Shown: positions 17,141-27,190, counted from the first letter of the stretch. The stretch is DNA of 64,000 bases from Hyphomicrobiales bacterium (GCA_021775495.1 JAJFHT010000285.1:1-64000), one strand, 5' to 3'. Made by a program: numbers and translations. The notes: generated from the sequence alone by a model not told the origin.

Positions 17141-18154
17141 ATGTTCGGGCTTGATACGACTGTTCTGGCGATGGTGGTGCTTGCCGGCCTGAGTGCCGGC
17201 GCTGTCGCCTATGCATTCATGTTCAATTCGATCGCCGACGAGAAGAAAGCCGATCGTCGACTCAGTGCCGTCAAATCCGCGGAAACCGACCAGTCGGTGG
17301 TCAGGGCCACCCGCGACCGGGTCGCGGAAGCCACCAAGCGGCGAAAATCGGTTCAGGATTCGCTAAACGACCTGGAAGCGAAACAGAAGGCCAAAGACAA
17401 GAACGTCAAGAAGCCGCCCCTGCGGATGCAGTTGAGACAGGCGGGTCTCAGCATTACAGTTAAGCAGTTCTACATATACTCAGCCATCGCCGGTGTCATC
17501 ATAGCCGTCCTGACGTTTTTCCTCGGTGCACCGCTCTATGCAGTGCCGGGGGCTTTGCTTGCGGGCTCCATCGGTCTCCCGCGCTGGATTCTCGTTTTGG
17601 CCCGCAATCGCCGCACGAAGGCCTTCCTTAACGAGTTTCCGAATGCAATCGACATCATCGTTCGTGCAGTCAAATCAGGTCTTCCGCTCAATGATGGTAT
17701 TCGTCTGATTGCAAACGAGGCACAGGAACCCGTCAAAAGCGAGTTCCGTCGCATCGTCGAATCCCAGCAACTTGGAATTTCAATTCCGGATGCAGCCCAG
17801 CGCATGTATCTGACGATGCCGTGCCAGGAAGCGAATTTCTTCGGCATTGTCATTCAGATCCAGTCGCAGGCCGGTGGTAATCTCTCCGAAGCGCTGGGTA
17901 ATCTGTCGCGCGTGCTGCGCGATCGAAAGAAAATGAAAGCCCGGGTGGATGCTCTGTCAATGGAAGCAAAGGCCTCCGCTGCGATAATTGGCGCGTTGCC
18001 CTTTATCATTGCGATCCTGGTCTATCTTTCAAGCCCGAGCTACATCATGCCGCTTTTCACGACCAGCACCGGTCACATCATCCTCGCCTTTTCCGGCATC
18101 TGGATGGCGATCGGCATCTTCGTCATGAAAAAAATGATCAATATCGACGTTTGA
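17141..18154 (+). CDS. tadB: Tad pilus inner-membrane platform protein TadB
   Basis: A 337-residue GspF-domain membrane protein. It has an N-terminal hydrophobic segment (LAMVVLAGLSAGAVAYAFMF), a charged linker, a central pair of membrane helices (YIYSAIAGVIIAVLTFFLGA), the cytoplasmic GspF domain (LNEFPNAIDIIVRAVKSGLP and QSQAGGNLSEALGNLSRVLR), and C-terminal membrane segments. With TadC it forms the platform on which CpaF acts. Closely packed between cpaF and tadC. Confidence 0.92.
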   Translation: MFGLDTTVLAMVVLAGLSAGAVAYAFMFNSIADEKKADRRLSAVKSAETDQSVVRATRDRVAEATKRRKSVQDSLNDLEAKQKAKDKNVKKPPLRMQLRQAGLSITVKQFYIYSAIAGVIIAVLTFFLGAPLYAVPGALLAGSIGLPRWILVLARNRRTKAFLNEFPNAIDIIVRAVKSGLPLNDGIRLIANEAQEPVKSEFRRIVESQQLGISIPDAAQRMYLTMPCQEANFFGIVIQIQSQAGGNLSEALGNLSRVLRDRKKMKARVDALSMEAKASAAIIGALPFIIAILVYLSSPSYIMPLFTTSTGHIILAFSGIWMAIGIFVMKKMINIDV

Positions 18155-18167
18155 GTGCTGAGGGATC

Positions 18168-19160
18168 ATGAGCGACCAAATCATCAAGGCACTGTTCGAG
18201 CCATCTTTCATCATTGCGCTGCTTGTGGCCGTTGCGGTTTTCGCAACGGTTTTCACCCTGCTACCGGCGCTTGGTGGAAACGAGCTCAAGGCGCGAATGA
18301 AGTCGGTTGCGATCGAGCGGGATGAATTGCGCGCGCGCGAACGTGCGCGGATGCTGGCGGAATCGAGTAGAGGCAACAAGGGGCTGCGCGAACAGCAGTC
18401 CACAGGCCTTCGGCAGATTGTTGAACGGCTCGATCTGCGCCGGGCACTGGTCGATGAAGGCACGGTGCGGAAACTCAGAATGGCCGGGTTTCGCGGCGAA
18501 AACCCGCTGACCAAGTTTCTGTTCTTGAGGTTTTCACTGCCCTTTGTCGGGCTGGTGATCGCCGGAGTCTACGTATTTCTGCTGGATGCACTGCCGGAAC
18601 AGCCGCCGCTGATGAAGGGGTTCGTTTGTATCCTCGTCGCCTATGCCGGCTTCTACGCACCGAATATGTACGTGTCCAATCTGGCTTCAAAGCGCAAGGC
18701 GTCGATACAAAGGGCCTGGCCGGACGGGCTGGACCTGCTGTTGATCTGCGTCGAGTCAGGCATGTCGATCGAAGCGGGCTTCAAGAAGGTTTCCGACGAA
18801 ATCGGCAGCCAGTCGGTAGAATTGGCCGAGGAACTGGTCCTGACGACCGCGGAACTGTCCTATCTCCAGGAACGACGGGCCGCCTATGAAAATCTGGCCG
18901 GACGAACCGGCCTGGATTCGGTCAAAAGCGTAACGCAGGCTTTGATCCAGGCGGAGCGTTACGGCACTCCCATCGCCCACGCGCTGCGCGTGCTGGCCAA
19001 TGAAAGCCGGGACATGCGCATGAATGAGGCGGAGAAAAAGGCCGCTGCCTTGCCGCCGAAGCTGACGGTTCCGATGATCCTGTTTTTCCTGCCGGTGCTG
19101 TTTGCGGTTATTCTCGGCCCTGCCGGCATCAGCATCAGCGAACGTGGCGGTATTTTCTAG
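18168..19160 (+). CDS. tadC: Tad pilus inner-membrane platform protein TadC
   Basis: A 330-residue second GspF-domain protein, paralogous to TadB. The N-terminal membrane helix is IIALLVAVAVFATVFTLLPA; the GspF region includes RAWPDGLDLLLICVESGMSI and LIQAERYGTPIAHALRVLAN; the C-terminal membrane segment is LTVPMILFFLPVLFAVILGP. It starts 14 bases after tadB and ends the recognisable pilus operon. No tadD, tadE/tadF or tadG follows, so minor pilin genes must be elsewhere, as in other rhizobial loci. Confidence 0.92.
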   Translation: MSDQIIKALFEPSFIIALLVAVAVFATVFTLLPALGGNELKARMKSVAIERDELRARERARMLAESSRGNKGLREQQSTGLRQIVERLDLRRALVDEGTVRKLRMAGFRGENPLTKFLFLRFSLPFVGLVIAGVYVFLLDALPEQPPLMKGFVCILVAYAGFYAPNMYVSNLASKRKASIQRAWPDGLDLLLICVESGMSIEAGFKKVSDEIGSQSVELAEELVLTTAELSYLQERRAAYENLAGRTGLDSVKSVTQALIQAERYGTPIAHALRVLANESRDMRMNEAEKKAAALPPKLTVPMILFFLPVLFAVILGPAGISISERGGIF

Positions 19161-19417
19161 ATCACTTCCTGGTTAGCTTGAATCGTTTGACCGGCTTTTC
19201 AGGTTTACCGGCAAGGCAGAATTTATGCCGTGGTCTTTACGACCACAAATGAAATCTAACGCTGTCCAGCCGGCCTTCGGTGGGGCAAATCGGCTCACCG
19301 GACGTCGTTGCAAAGCTTGCCCGATGCGCTGCATCGCCCTGCGCTTCGCGCCTAGCCGGTAAACCGATTTGGCTCCATCAAACGTTTCAATCCAACCAGG
19401 AAAGGATCTAGGCCGGC

Positions 19418-19837
19418 TTAGAGCGCCTTGCGCAGCTTGGCGGCGAACCGCCGTTTCTCGTCGCGCTCGTAGCGTTCTCTGACACCGTAACCCCAGATCG
19501 GGTCGGGCCAGTTTGGATCGGCCTCGAAACGCGCGATCACATGCAGGTGCAACTGCGGCACGATATTGCCGAGCGCACCGGTGTTTATCTTGAAACACCC
19601 GGTCACTTTTTTCAGCGCTTCCGACACCAGATTGCTCTCGAATGTCAGCATTGTCTGGTCGAGCGGGGTCAAGTCGTGGATTTCGGTGATGCCATGGCGT
19701 TGCGGAACAAGCATGACCCAGGGCCACCGTTTGTCGTCCGCTAGACGCAGTTCGCAAAGCCCCAGCCACATGATATTGTGGCTGTCGGCTTCAAGCCGTT
19801 CGTCGAGTTGAAACTTGCATATTCCGGCCGGCAGCAT
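19418..19837 (-). CDS. HIT family hydrolase
   Basis: A 139-residue histidine-triad protein that would hydrolyse nucleotide phosphates such as diadenosine polyphosphates or AMP conjugates. The active-site motif is PQLHLHVIARF, in which the first position of the HxHxH triad is Gln, a form common in this short bacterial subfamily. The N-terminal part has the usual LCELRLADDKRWPWVMLVPQ pattern. The C-terminus is strongly basic (RDEKRRFAAKLRKAL). It is convergent with tadC across 257 bases that contain no recognisable gene, only a small GTGGTC-TTTAC-GACCAC hairpin at 19230-19246. Confidence 0.85.
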   Translation of the reverse strand: MLPAGICKFQLDERLEADSHNIMWLGLCELRLADDKRWPWVMLVPQRHGITEIHDLTPLDQTMLTFESNLVSEALKKVTGCFKINTGALGNIVPQLHLHVIARFEADPNWPDPIWGYGVRERYERDEKRRFAAKLRKAL

Positions 19838-19983
19838 CCGTTTGCCTTTCCTGTATCAAAACAGCGTAGTGCAAGATTGGCCGTTAGGGAAATGGACAGT
19901 CGGTTCGGGTTGCTGGCGATACCTACAAACAGTTGCGGATAATATGGATAACGCCACCCAGTAGGCGCCTGCAGCCAAGACCG

Positions 19984-20223
19984 TCATTTTGAAATTACAT
20001 CATTGAGCCAAGCCACGGTCCTTCTTGCTTCGACCAGCGCTTCATCAAAGCTACTGAATTCTGTCGAGCCATAGTGTCCAATGCTATACCAACCTCGTCC
20101 ATCTTCTGGATCGCGACGAAATTCATCAAATCCGTAAGTGCCATCAGGGCGGACAAAAATATCGACACAAATGATTCCGCCATCCAGATTGATGGATCGG
20201 ACGACTTTGTTTGTGTGGGCCAT
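19984..20223 (-). CDS. small conserved-looking hypothetical protein
   Basis: A 79-residue acidic, soluble-looking protein (DIFVRPDGTYGFDEFRRDPE, then DGRGWYSIGHYGSTEFSSFD and EALVEARRTVAWLND). The regular mix of aromatic, glycine and charged residues, and an ending typical of a helix, suggest a genuine small domain rather than a chance frame. I do not recognise a named family with certainty. It stands alone between the HIT gene and the SRP RNA. No signal peptide or membrane segment is seen. Confidence 0.6.
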   Translation of the reverse strand: MAHTNKVVRSINLDGGIICVDIFVRPDGTYGFDEFRRDPEDGRGWYSIGHYGSTEFSSFDEALVEARRTVAWLNDVISK

Positions 20224-20364
20224 GAACTTATTCCAATCTCAAAAACATCTATCTCGTGCGGTACAGCAGGTCCGCCTGAGGGCTAATCGACTATTTGGGC
20301 TCTTTGCCGCCATCTGGCGCTTTTGGTCGGTTTGCGGATCCTGAACCTAAATCACCATTGATGC

Positions 20365-20393
20365 TTGCATTTTGCACCGCGATTTCCGATATC
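20365..20393 (+). promoter_or_regulatory. candidate promoter of the SRP RNA gene
   Basis: TTGCAT at 20365-20370 and GATATC at 20388-20393 are separated by 17 bases and end a few bases before the predicted RNA 5' end at about 20397. This fits a sigma-70 type promoter of alphaproteobacteria, with a non-ideal -10 box. Confidence 0.4.
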
Positions 20394-20396
20394 ACG

Positions 20397-20500
20397 GGTG
20401 GGAGGCTGGTGGTGGACGAACCACTCGCCAACCGGGTCAGATCCGGAAGGAAGCAGCCCTAACGAGATTTCGGTACGGGTCACCGTGCCGGCCTCCCACC
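20397..20500 (+). ncRNA. ffs: signal recognition particle RNA (small bacterial type, 4.5S)
   Basis: The conserved apical domain is explicit: GGTCAGATCCGGAAGGAAGC followed by AGCCC, which holds the GGAAG tetraloop-adjacent symmetric loop bound by Ffh. The ends pair as expected: GGTGGGAGGC at 20397-20406 with GCCTCCCACC at 20491-20500, giving a hairpin of about 104 nucleotides, the usual size. The RNA joins Ffh to target membrane proteins to FtsY. Its position directly before dnaX is a known arrangement in rhizobia. Confidence 0.95.
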
Positions 20501-20597
20501 TGGCCGTCATCCACCGGAGATTTGTACCGGCCATTGACGCCGCCGCCCGCGGGCGGTGAAACTGCTGTCGCACAGCGGCACAAGGACATGCCAGGCG

Positions 20598-22370
20598 ATG
20601 AGTGAAGCCAAACCGGAGACCACAGAAAAGCCGTCGACGGGCTATCGGGTTTTGGCGCGCAAATACCGTCCTCAGGATTTTTCCGATCTGATCGGCCAGG
20701 AGCCGATGGTGCGAACGCTGACCAACGCATTCGAGGCTGATCGCATCGCGCAGGCCTGGATGCTGACCGGCGTGCGCGGTGTCGGCAAGACCACGACCGC
20801 GCGCATCCTCGCGCGGGCCTTGAACTACAAGACGGACGATATCGATCAGCCTTCAATCTCGCTGGCGGCACCCGGCGAGCACTGCATTGCGATCATGGAA
20901 GGCCGGCATGTCGACGTGCTGGAGATGGATGCGGCATCGCACACCGGCATTGACGACATCCGCGAGATTATCGAGCAGGTCCGTTATGCGCCGGTTTCGG
21001 CGCGCTACAAGGTCTACATCATCGATGAAGTTCACATGCTGTCCAATCAGGCATTCAACGGCCTGCTGAAGACGCTTGAGGAACCTCCGCCGCACGTCAA
21101 GTTCATTTTCGCCACCACTGAAATCCGCAAAGTTCCGATCACCGTGTTGTCACGCTGCCAGCGCTTCGATCTGCGTCGCATCGACGCCGGTGTCATGACC
21201 GCGCATTTGAAAAAGATCGCCGGCCTTGAGGACATTGCCATTGAGGACGAAGCCCTGGCGGCAATTGCCCGCGCGGGTGAAGGGTCTGTACGCGACTCCC
21301 TGTCGATCCTTGATCAGGCCATCGCACATGGCGGCGGCAAGGTCACCAGCGGAGATTTGCGCGATATGCTTGGCCTTGCCGATCGGGCGCGCGTCATCGA
21401 TCTGTTCGAGTGGCTGATGCAGGGCGATGTCGCAGCAGCGCTGAAGGAATTCCGTGCGCAATATGACGGCGGCGCCGATCCGGGCGTCATCCTGACCGGT
21501 CTTGCCGAGTTCAATCATTTGGTCACCCGCCTGCGTTTTGTCCCGGAAGCCGCCGGCGATGCCTCGCTGTCACAGGATGAGCGTACCCGCGGTCTGGAGC
21601 TTTCTGGCAAGCTCTCCGTTCGCGTCCTGTCCCGATGCTGGCAGATGCTGCTAAAGGGTTCGAGCGAGGTCCAGATGGCAGGACGTCCGGTTGACGCGGC
21701 CGAAATGGTGTTGATCCGGATTGCCCATGCGGCCAATCTGCCGACGCTGGATGAGGCGTTGAAAACGCTTGAAACCGGGGCCGCACCAAATATTCCGGCT
21801 CCATCGGGTGGTAACAATTCGGCAAGCGCGCCGGTGCCGTCCGGCGGCGGCGGTCAGGCGATGCGGCTTGTCCGCAGCGAGCCGGAACCGGCTCCTGTCG
21901 ATGCGCCGCCAAGGGTGGAAACCAGCCCGCAGCCGGCGGTGACGATCGCTTCGCTTGAGGATATTGCGGCATTGGCCGAGGCGCAGCGGGACATCGCCTT
22001 CAAGGTGACGCTCAGACGCTGTGTTCGGCTGGTCAAACTGGAACCGGGCCGGTTGGATGTCAGCCTGACCGGGGAAGCACCCAAAACCTTTCTTGGAGAT
22101 TTGTCGGCCAAACTGCTGGCCTGGACCGGTACGCGCTGGATTGTCTCGCTGTCGCGCGAGGAGGGCGGTGCAACCCTGGCGGAAGAAGAGGCCGGACGGC
22201 GGGAACTTGTGCTGATGGACGCCCGCGCCGACCCGGCCGTTGCGGCGATCCTTGATCGTTTCCCGGGCGCGCGGATCACCGACGTACGCATCCAGCGCGA
22301 TGAAATTCCGGATACGGATACAGATTTTGATGCGGTGCCCGACATGGACGCCGAAGCCCCCGACGATTGA
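20598..22370 (+). CDS. dnaX: DNA polymerase III subunits gamma and tau
   Basis: A 590-residue clamp-loader ATPase. The N-terminal AAA+ module has Walker [15 protein letters not shown] near residue 58, Walker [21 protein letters not shown], sensor 1 ([20 protein letters not shown]) and the arginine-bearing SRC motif. The four-cysteine zinc module of E. coli DnaX is reduced to one Cys ([20 protein letters not shown]), as in other rhizobial DnaX proteins. A proline-rich linker precedes a tau-type C-terminal domain. I chose ATG 20598 (MSEAKPE) because the upstream in-frame codons overlap the leader after ffs. Followed by ybaB and recR. Confidence 0.93.
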   Translation: MSEAKPETTEKPSTGYRVLARKYRPQDFSDLIGQEPMVRTLTNAFEADRIAQAWMLTGVRGVGKTTTARILARALNYKTDDIDQPSISLAAPGEHCIAIMEGRHVDVLEMDAASHTGIDDIREIIEQVRYAPVSARYKVYIIDEVHMLSNQAFNGLLKTLEEPPPHVKFIFATTEIRKVPITVLSRCQRFDLRRIDAGVMTAHLKKIAGLEDIAIEDEALAAIARAGEGSVRDSLSILDQAIAHGGGKVTSGDLRDMLGLADRARVIDLFEWLMQGDVAAALKEFRAQYDGGADPGVILTGLAEFNHLVTRLRFVPEAAGDASLSQDERTRGLELSGKLSVRVLSRCWQMLLKGSSEVQMAGRPVDAAEMVLIRIAHAANLPTLDEALKTLETGAAPNIPAPSGGNNSASAPVPSGGGGQAMRLVRSEPEPAPVDAPPRVETSPQPAVTIASLEDIAALAEAQRDIAFKVTLRRCVRLVKLEPGRLDVSLTGEAPKTFLGDLSAKLLAWTGTRWIVSLSREEGGATLAEEEAGRRELVLMDARADPAVAAILDRFPGARITDVRIQRDEIPDTDTDFDAVPDMDAEAPDD

Positions 22371-22386
22371 TGCAAAGGAGATATTC

Positions 22387-22710
22387 ATGCGCGACATGAT
22401 GGGCATGATGAAGCAGGCCAAGGAAATGCAGGCCAAGTTTCAGGCCATGCAGGAGGAAATGGCAGACCTGGAAGCCCAGGGCGAGGCCGGCGCAGGCCTG
22501 GTCAAGGTCACCATGAGCGGTAAAGGCGAAATGAAATCGCTTGAGATCGATCCGTCCCTGCTCAAGGACGACGAGTGTGAAATACTCGAAGACCTGATCC
22601 TTGCGGCCCACAACGATGCCAAGACCAAGGTCGAAGCGGCGGTGGCCGAAAAAACCAAGGAAGTCACCGCTGGGTTGCCGATTCCACCTGGATTCAAGCT
22701 TCCGTTTTGA
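22387..22710 (+). CDS. YbaB/EbfC family nucleoid-associated protein
   Basis: A 107-residue DNA-binding protein with the family start [20 protein letters not shown], the central strand [20 protein letters not shown], and the C-terminal [20 protein letters not shown]. It forms a dimeric tweezer-like structure that binds DNA. The start at 22387 is fixed by AAAGGAGA seven bases upstream; earlier in-frame starts lie inside dnaX. The order dnaX-ybaB-recR is widely conserved and suggests co-expression with replication and repair. Confidence 0.93.
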   Translation: MRDMMGMMKQAKEMQAKFQAMQEEMADLEAQGEAGAGLVKVTMSGKGEMKSLEIDPSLLKDDECEILEDLILAAHNDAKTKVEAAVAEKTKEVTAGLPIPPGFKLPF

Positions 22711-22775
22711 TGCCGGTGTCAGCTGTCTGCCAGTTCAGGATTCAATCCGGCGCCGACATCGGGTAAACCCGGGCG

Positions 22776-23381
22776 ATGTCGAAACGAATCGCCGGGCCGG
22801 AAATAGAACGCATGATCCAGTTGCTGGCCAAAGTGCCGGGGCTGGGACCGCGTTCGGCACGCCGCGCCGCGCTGCATCTGATCAAGAAAAAGGAACAGTT
22901 GCTGATCCCGCTGGCTGCCGCCCTTGACGATGCGGTGGACAAGGTCGGCGTTTGCACCACTTGCGGCAATGTTGACAGCAGCGACCCGTGCACAGTTTGC
23001 ACGGATCCGCGGCGGGACGGAAAGACCATTATTGTCGTCGAGGACGTCGCCGATCTTTGGGCACTCGAGCGTGCCGGTACCATGAGTGCGTTGTATCATG
23101 TCCTTGGGGGAACCCTGTCGCCGCTGGATGGCATCGGTCCCGATGATCTGACAATCGATCAACTGGTCAATCGGGTCGCCGATGGAGGGATCAAGGAATT
23201 GATCATCGCGGTGAACGCCACCGTCGAAGGACAGACGACCGCCCACTACATCACCGACAGACTTGAAGGTCTGGACGTGCGGATCACCCGGCTTGCCCAT
23301 GGTGTACCGGTTGGCGGTGAACTGGATTATCTCGATGAAGGGACACTGGCGGCCGCTTTGAAGGCGCGTACGGACTTTTGA
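22776..23381 (+). CDS. recR: recombination mediator RecR
   Basis: A 201-residue protein of the usual length. It has an N-terminal helix-hairpin-helix ([20 protein letters not shown]), a four-cysteine zinc finger ([16 protein letters not shown]) and a Toprim domain with [13 protein letters not shown] and the later acidic residues. With RecO and RecF it loads RecA at gaps and ends. Its TGA overlaps a TTG that would open the next reading frame. Confidence 0.95.
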   Translation: MSKRIAGPEIERMIQLLAKVPGLGPRSARRAALHLIKKKEQLLIPLAAALDDAVDKVGVCTTCGNVDSSDPCTVCTDPRRDGKTIIVVEDVADLWALERAGTMSALYHVLGGTLSPLDGIGPDDLTIDQLVNRVADGGIKELIIAVNATVEGQTTAHYITDRLEGLDVRITRLAHGVPVGGELDYLDEGTLAAALKARTDF

Positions 23382-23410
23382 ACCGGCAACCGGACGATGG
23401 AGACCATGCT

Positions 23411-24676
23411 TTGAAAAATTTGCCAGAACAGTTGTTTCGGGGCATCGGGCCTTTGGCCCTGTTACTGGTCGTGCTTGCCTTCACTGTGTCGGCCGAGGCC
23501 GCATCAAGGCAGGCGGTCGAGACGCAATTCCGGAACTGGCTGAAACAGGATCTTTGGCCCGAGGCCAGAAGCAAAGGTGTCTCATCGGCAACGTTCAATG
23601 CGGCGCTTGGCCGGGTTGTGTTGAACTGGAAACTCCCAGATCTCGTGCCGCCCGGCACCAAGGCGAAAACCCCGAAACGCCAGGTACAGGCCGAATTCGG
23701 ATCGCCGGGGCGCTATTTTTCGCAAAAGACGATCGGCAATCTTGTCGCCGGCGGACGTTCGCGTGCCGCCAAATGGGCCAAGACGCTGGCTGCGATCGAG
23801 CGGCAATATGGCGTCCCCGGACGTATCGTTCTGGCCATATGGGGGCGCGAATCCGGTTTCGGACGGGTGAAAATTCCGCACAATGCCTTCCGCGTGCTTG
23901 CCACCAAGGCGTTCATGTCAACCCGCAAGGAACTGTTTCGCAAGGAACTGGTCGCGGCCTTGAAAATCGTCGAGAGCGGTGATGTCGGTGCCGGCGCGAT
24001 GAAATCGTCCTGGGCCGGGGCACTTGGCCAGCCGCAGTTTCTGCCGGCATCCTATCTTGCCCATGCGGTTGATTTCGATGGTGACGGCCGCCGCGACATC
24101 TGGAAGTCGGTTCCGGACACCTTGGCTTCGGTCGCCAACTATCTTGCCCATTTCGGTTGGCGGAAGGGCCGCGACTGGGGTTTCGAGGTGACGGTGCCGA
24201 AATCCGTCAGTTGCGCGCTGGAGGGACCGGATCAGGGCCGGCCGATATCGAAATGGGCGGCAGCGGGCATCAAACGTGTGTCGGGCAAACCCTTTCCCGA
24301 GCACGAATTGCGTAAAACCGGATTTCTGCTGATGCCGGCCGGCCGGTATGGACCGGCCTTCATCGTCACGCCGAACTTCTATGTGCTGAAGGAATATAAT
24401 GAGAGCGATCTCTACGCTCTTTTCATCGGCCATGTCGGAGACCGCATTCAGTGGAGCAACAAGACCTTTTCCGGCACCTGGGGCAAGGTTGGCGGTCTCT
24501 ATCGGTCCGATATTGCGAAAATGCAGCGGCGGTTGGAAAAGAAGGGTTATGACGTTGGCGGAGCTGACGGCCTTCCTGGATTCAAGACCCGGCGGTCGAT
24601 CGGCGACTGGCAGGGCAAGAATGGCCGCAACCCGACTTGTTTTCCCAATGGGAAACTGGTGAAGGCACTGCGCTGA
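23411..24676 (+). CDS. lytic murein transglycosylase (MltB-type) with peptidoglycan-binding domain
   Basis: About 421 residues. An N-terminal signal peptide (IGPLALLLVVLAFTVSAEA) is followed by the slt-like catalytic domain, with the catalytic Glu in AIWGRESGFGRVKIPHNAF and the supporting MKSSWAGALGQPQFLPASYL segment. A C-terminal peptidoglycan-binding domain has IAKMQRRLEKKGYDVGGADG. It would cleave the MurNAc-GlcNAc bond in the periplasm, leaving 1,6-anhydroMurNAc. No lipobox is seen, so it is probably soluble. I chose TTG 23411, with GGAG eight bases upstream; another TTG at 23378 overlaps the recR stop. Confidence 0.9.
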   Translation: MKNLPEQLFRGIGPLALLLVVLAFTVSAEAASRQAVETQFRNWLKQDLWPEARSKGVSSATFNAALGRVVLNWKLPDLVPPGTKAKTPKRQVQAEFGSPGRYFSQKTIGNLVAGGRSRAAKWAKTLAAIERQYGVPGRIVLAIWGRESGFGRVKIPHNAFRVLATKAFMSTRKELFRKELVAALKIVESGDVGAGAMKSSWAGALGQPQFLPASYLAHAVDFDGDGRRDIWKSVPDTLASVANYLAHFGWRKGRDWGFEVTVPKSVSCALEGPDQGRPISKWAAAGIKRVSGKPFPEHELRKTGFLLMPAGRYGPAFIVTPNFYVLKEYNESDLYALFIGHVGDRIQWSNKTFSGTWGKVGGLYRSDIAKMQRRLEKKGYDVGGADGLPGFKTRRSIGDWQGKNGRNPTCFPNGKLVKALR

Positions 24677-24740
24677 GAACGGATACTTCAGTTCATGCCG
24701 GGCTTCGCCAGACAATGGCGTTCGAATGTGAGGTACTGGA

Positions 24741-25094
24741 ATGGCTGAGGCAGGAAAGCGGTTTTTAGCGGCGCTTGAAGCCTATGAGGCGATGGTATCT
24801 ACCCTGCATGGTATCGATAGGAAGGGCAAGAAAATCCCCTACACTTCGATGAACGGAAACATGTTCAGTTTCCTCGATGGTGACGGAACAATCTGCCTGC
24901 GGCTTTCCGGCGATGATCAGGCGAATTTCATCAAGACGTTCAAGACGCCACCCGTCGAACAATACGGCAAACGCATGAAGGAATATGTCGGTATTCCCGA
25001 TGCAATGCTGTCGGATGCCGGAACACTGGCGATCTGGTTTGAACGGAGCATTGCCTGCGCGCGGTCTCTGAAACCAAAGCCGACGAAACGCTGA
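24741..25094 (+). CDS. TfoX N-terminal-domain-like small protein
   Basis: A 117-residue cytosolic protein. The pattern of a helix, then MNGNMFSFLDGDGTICLRLS, then EYVGIPDAMLSDAGTLAIWF resembles the TfoX/YjbR-like N-terminal domain fold, in which a small sheet is packed on helices. Members that stand alone have no established role. The C-terminal tail is basic (RSLKPKPTKR). It starts about 65 bases after the transglycosylase and converges with the thioredoxin-fold gene. Confidence 0.6.
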   Translation: MAEAGKRFLAALEAYEAMVSTLHGIDRKGKKIPYTSMNGNMFSFLDGDGTICLRLSGDDQANFIKTFKTPPVEQYGKRMKEYVGIPDAMLSDAGTLAIWFERSIACARSLKPKPTKR

Positions 25095-25114
25095 TGACCG
25101 ACTATGCCATCGGG

Positions 25115-26401
25115 TCAGGCTCCTGGTGTTGCGCCCAGAGCTTTCCGCCGGATCAGCCAGAATCTGTCCTGCCCCCAGGTGGCAAGGTCTCCGTAACGCA
25201 GGCTGGGCACGCCCCACAATCCGTCCGACGTCATTTCATCACGATGTTGCTGAACCCAGTCGCGCCATTCTGATTGATTGAGGGCTTGCTGCGCACCGCT
25301 CCAGTCAAGGCCGGCGCGTTCGACCAATATTTTCAAACCCCGGTCGGTGGCCGCATCGATGGCTTCAACCGCCACCCCGCGCAGCAGCGAATCGAAAAAC
25401 GGCTCCAGCCGGCCCTCACCCTGTGCCCAATAGGCAACCGCGTAGGCCCGCTCAATCCCGGAGCCAAGCGGATCGGCAATGTTGCCAAAGGGCAGACCGG
25501 CGCGTTCCGCCTCACGTTTTGCATCTGTCAGGATGTAGAGCCTCTTGGCCAGCGGCACTTTCATGCCGCGCATCATCATCGGCAGAACCGGTTTCAAAAC
25601 AACCGGAACACCCAGTGCAGAGGCGAAGGTTTTTGCGCGAAAATAGGCGATATAGCTATAGGGGCTGCGCGCCGAGAAAAACAACTCAAGCGGTTGCGGA
25701 TCAGGCAGCGGCGCGGCTTTCGGATCGAAAATACCGCGCCAGGTCCGGTCGAACCGAAGCGCCCGGTCGCCCGGGTCACCCAGGCCTTGTGCCAACAGCC
25801 GTTCTTCTAGATGTCCAAGCCGGTCGAGCCCCCAATACCATTCGCCCTCATGATAGAGTGTCGCGGTGAAATAATGCCCCAATCTGGACAGCAATGCCTC
25901 GTCCCGGCGCAGCCACTCATTGGCGCCGCTGTGATTTTCATCGGCAAGAGTTTGGCCGGACCAATAGGCCTTTCCCAATTCGATCGCGCGCTTGAAAAAA
26001 TCCGGACTGCGCGATGCGGCGGCCAGTGCCGCCATGAAGTGGTCCGATATGTCCCGGCCCGGCCGGCGTCCCCCGGTGGGAAATTGCAGCTCGTACAGTT
26101 CCGACAAAGCAGTGGCATCGCCGATATCGTAGGCGTCGAGCATCTCCGGCTCGGGATACATGTCGGGATCGAGCCTGCCGATGACATGCGGAACGAGCGT
26201 TACACCAAACCGCGTCGCAAATTCCGGCAACACCTGAATCATCAAATGGCAATAGGGATCGCCTACCCGGTGAAAATAGTGAAGCTCCCGCGCCGCGCCG
26301 GTGAGCTTGCGGCGTGCTGCGTAAAAATGCCGTTTCAGTGATCGTCTGGTCGGGCTGGTGATGAACCGTGTCACCGACGAGGTGACCTGGGGTTTTTGCA
26401 T
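25115..26401 (-). CDS. tandem DsbA/2-hydroxychromene-2-carboxylate isomerase-like protein
   Basis: About 428 residues holding two thioredoxin-fold units of the DsbA/HCCA isomerase type. The first (from about residue 40) starts LHYFHRVGDPYCHLMIQVLP; the second (about 215-420) starts LELFFSARSPYSYIAYFRAK and ends with the HCCA-like WGVPSLRYGDLATWGQDRFW. No CxxC redox motif is visible in either, which favours a glutathione-S-transferase kappa/isomerase-like role over disulfide exchange. I chose ATG 26401; a TTG at 26422 is possible. The gene follows a dienelactone-hydrolase homologue on the same strand. Substrate unknown. Confidence 0.72.
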   Translation of the reverse strand: MQKPQVTSSVTRFITSPTRRSLKRHFYAARRKLTGAARELHYFHRVGDPYCHLMIQVLPEFATRFGVTLVPHVIGRLDPDMYPEPEMLDAYDIGDATALSELYELQFPTGGRRPGRDISDHFMAALAAASRSPDFFKRAIELGKAYWSGQTLADENHSGANEWLRRDEALLSRLGHYFTATLYHEGEWYWGLDRLGHLEERLLAQGLGDPGDRALRFDRTWRGIFDPKAAPLPDPQPLELFFSARSPYSYIAYFRAKTFASALGVPVVLKPVLPMMMRGMKVPLAKRLYILTDAKREAERAGLPFGNIADPLGSGIERAYAVAYWAQGEGRLEPFFDSLLRGVAVEAIDAATDRGLKILVERAGLDWSGAQQALNQSEWRDWVQQHRDEMTSDGLWGVPSLRYGDLATWGQDRFWLIRRKALGATPGA

Positions 26402-26437
26402 ATTGCGCGCCTGTCGCTCCAAAGAGTCCCGGGTGGA

Positions 26438-27190
26438 TCAGGCCGCCAGTTTTTTGCCGAAATAGTCGATGATCTCGTTCAGTGCCTTGACCGTCGGCGA
26501 ACCATCCCCGTCGATGAAATGGGCCGTGAGAATGGCGTGTTTGTTGCCTGGAATCGTGTTCAGCCTGATACGCTCCGCATCGTCATTGAAGGCCTTGTCG
26601 AGTGCTTCGAACTTGCTTGCCGTACACAGCACGTCTCCGGCGAAGCGATAGGCAAGCATGGGGCCGTGTTCATCGAGGCGGGCTCGGATATCGCTGACAT
26701 CCTGATCCGACATGTGCAGGGATTTTTGGCTGAACAGCGGCATTGATGGCTGCGATCCGACAGCGGCAAGAACGGATTCGTCGGCCATCAGCGAAATGGC
26801 GAAATTGCCGGTCAGGCACATGCCGATTACGCCGATGCCAGGGACGTCATGATCCTGTCTCAGTTGCCGGCACAGCGCCTTCAGCCAGTTGATGACTGGG
26901 CTGGTTTTGTTTCTGGCAAACATCGAAAATTCTCGGCGCATGCAGAACAGCCGCGTCAGATTGCCGACAAATGCAAATTCTTTCAGGGGTCCGAAGAGGT
27001 GTGGAATAACAACACGGTAGCCGGCGTTCACCAGCTTGTCGGCAAGCACCAGCATTTCCTTGGTGATGCCTGGGAGCTCCTGTAACAGCAGCAGAACCGG
27101 GCCGTCCCCTTTGGCATAGACATCATGCTGCAACGGTTTGCCATCGACGGCATCCGTTGAAAACACCGACTTGTCGTATCCCTCCAGCAT
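26438..27190 (-). CDS. dienelactone hydrolase family protein
   Basis: A 250-residue alpha/beta hydrolase. The nucleophile motif is GVIGMCLTGNFAIS, with Cys in place of Ser as in dienelactone hydrolases. The N-terminal strand PVLLLLQELPGITKEMLVLA and the late GNKHAILTAHFID, with the likely catalytic His, complete the fold. It may open lactone rings or cleave esters in aromatic catabolism. ATG 27190 is fixed by GGGAG eight bases upstream. Followed at 36 bases by the tandem DsbA-like gene, so they may form a catabolic pair. Confidence 0.82.
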   Translation of the reverse strand: MLEGYDKSVFSTDAVDGKPLQHDVYAKGDGPVLLLLQELPGITKEMLVLADKLVNAGYRVVIPHLFGPLKEFAFVGNLTRLFCMRREFSMFARNKTSPVINWLKALCRQLRQDHDVPGIGVIGMCLTGNFAISLMADESVLAAVGSQPSMPLFSQKSLHMSDQDVSDIRARLDEHGPMLAYRFAGDVLCTASKFEALDKAFNDDAERIRLNTIPGNKHAILTAHFIDGDGSPTVKALNEIIDYFGKKLAA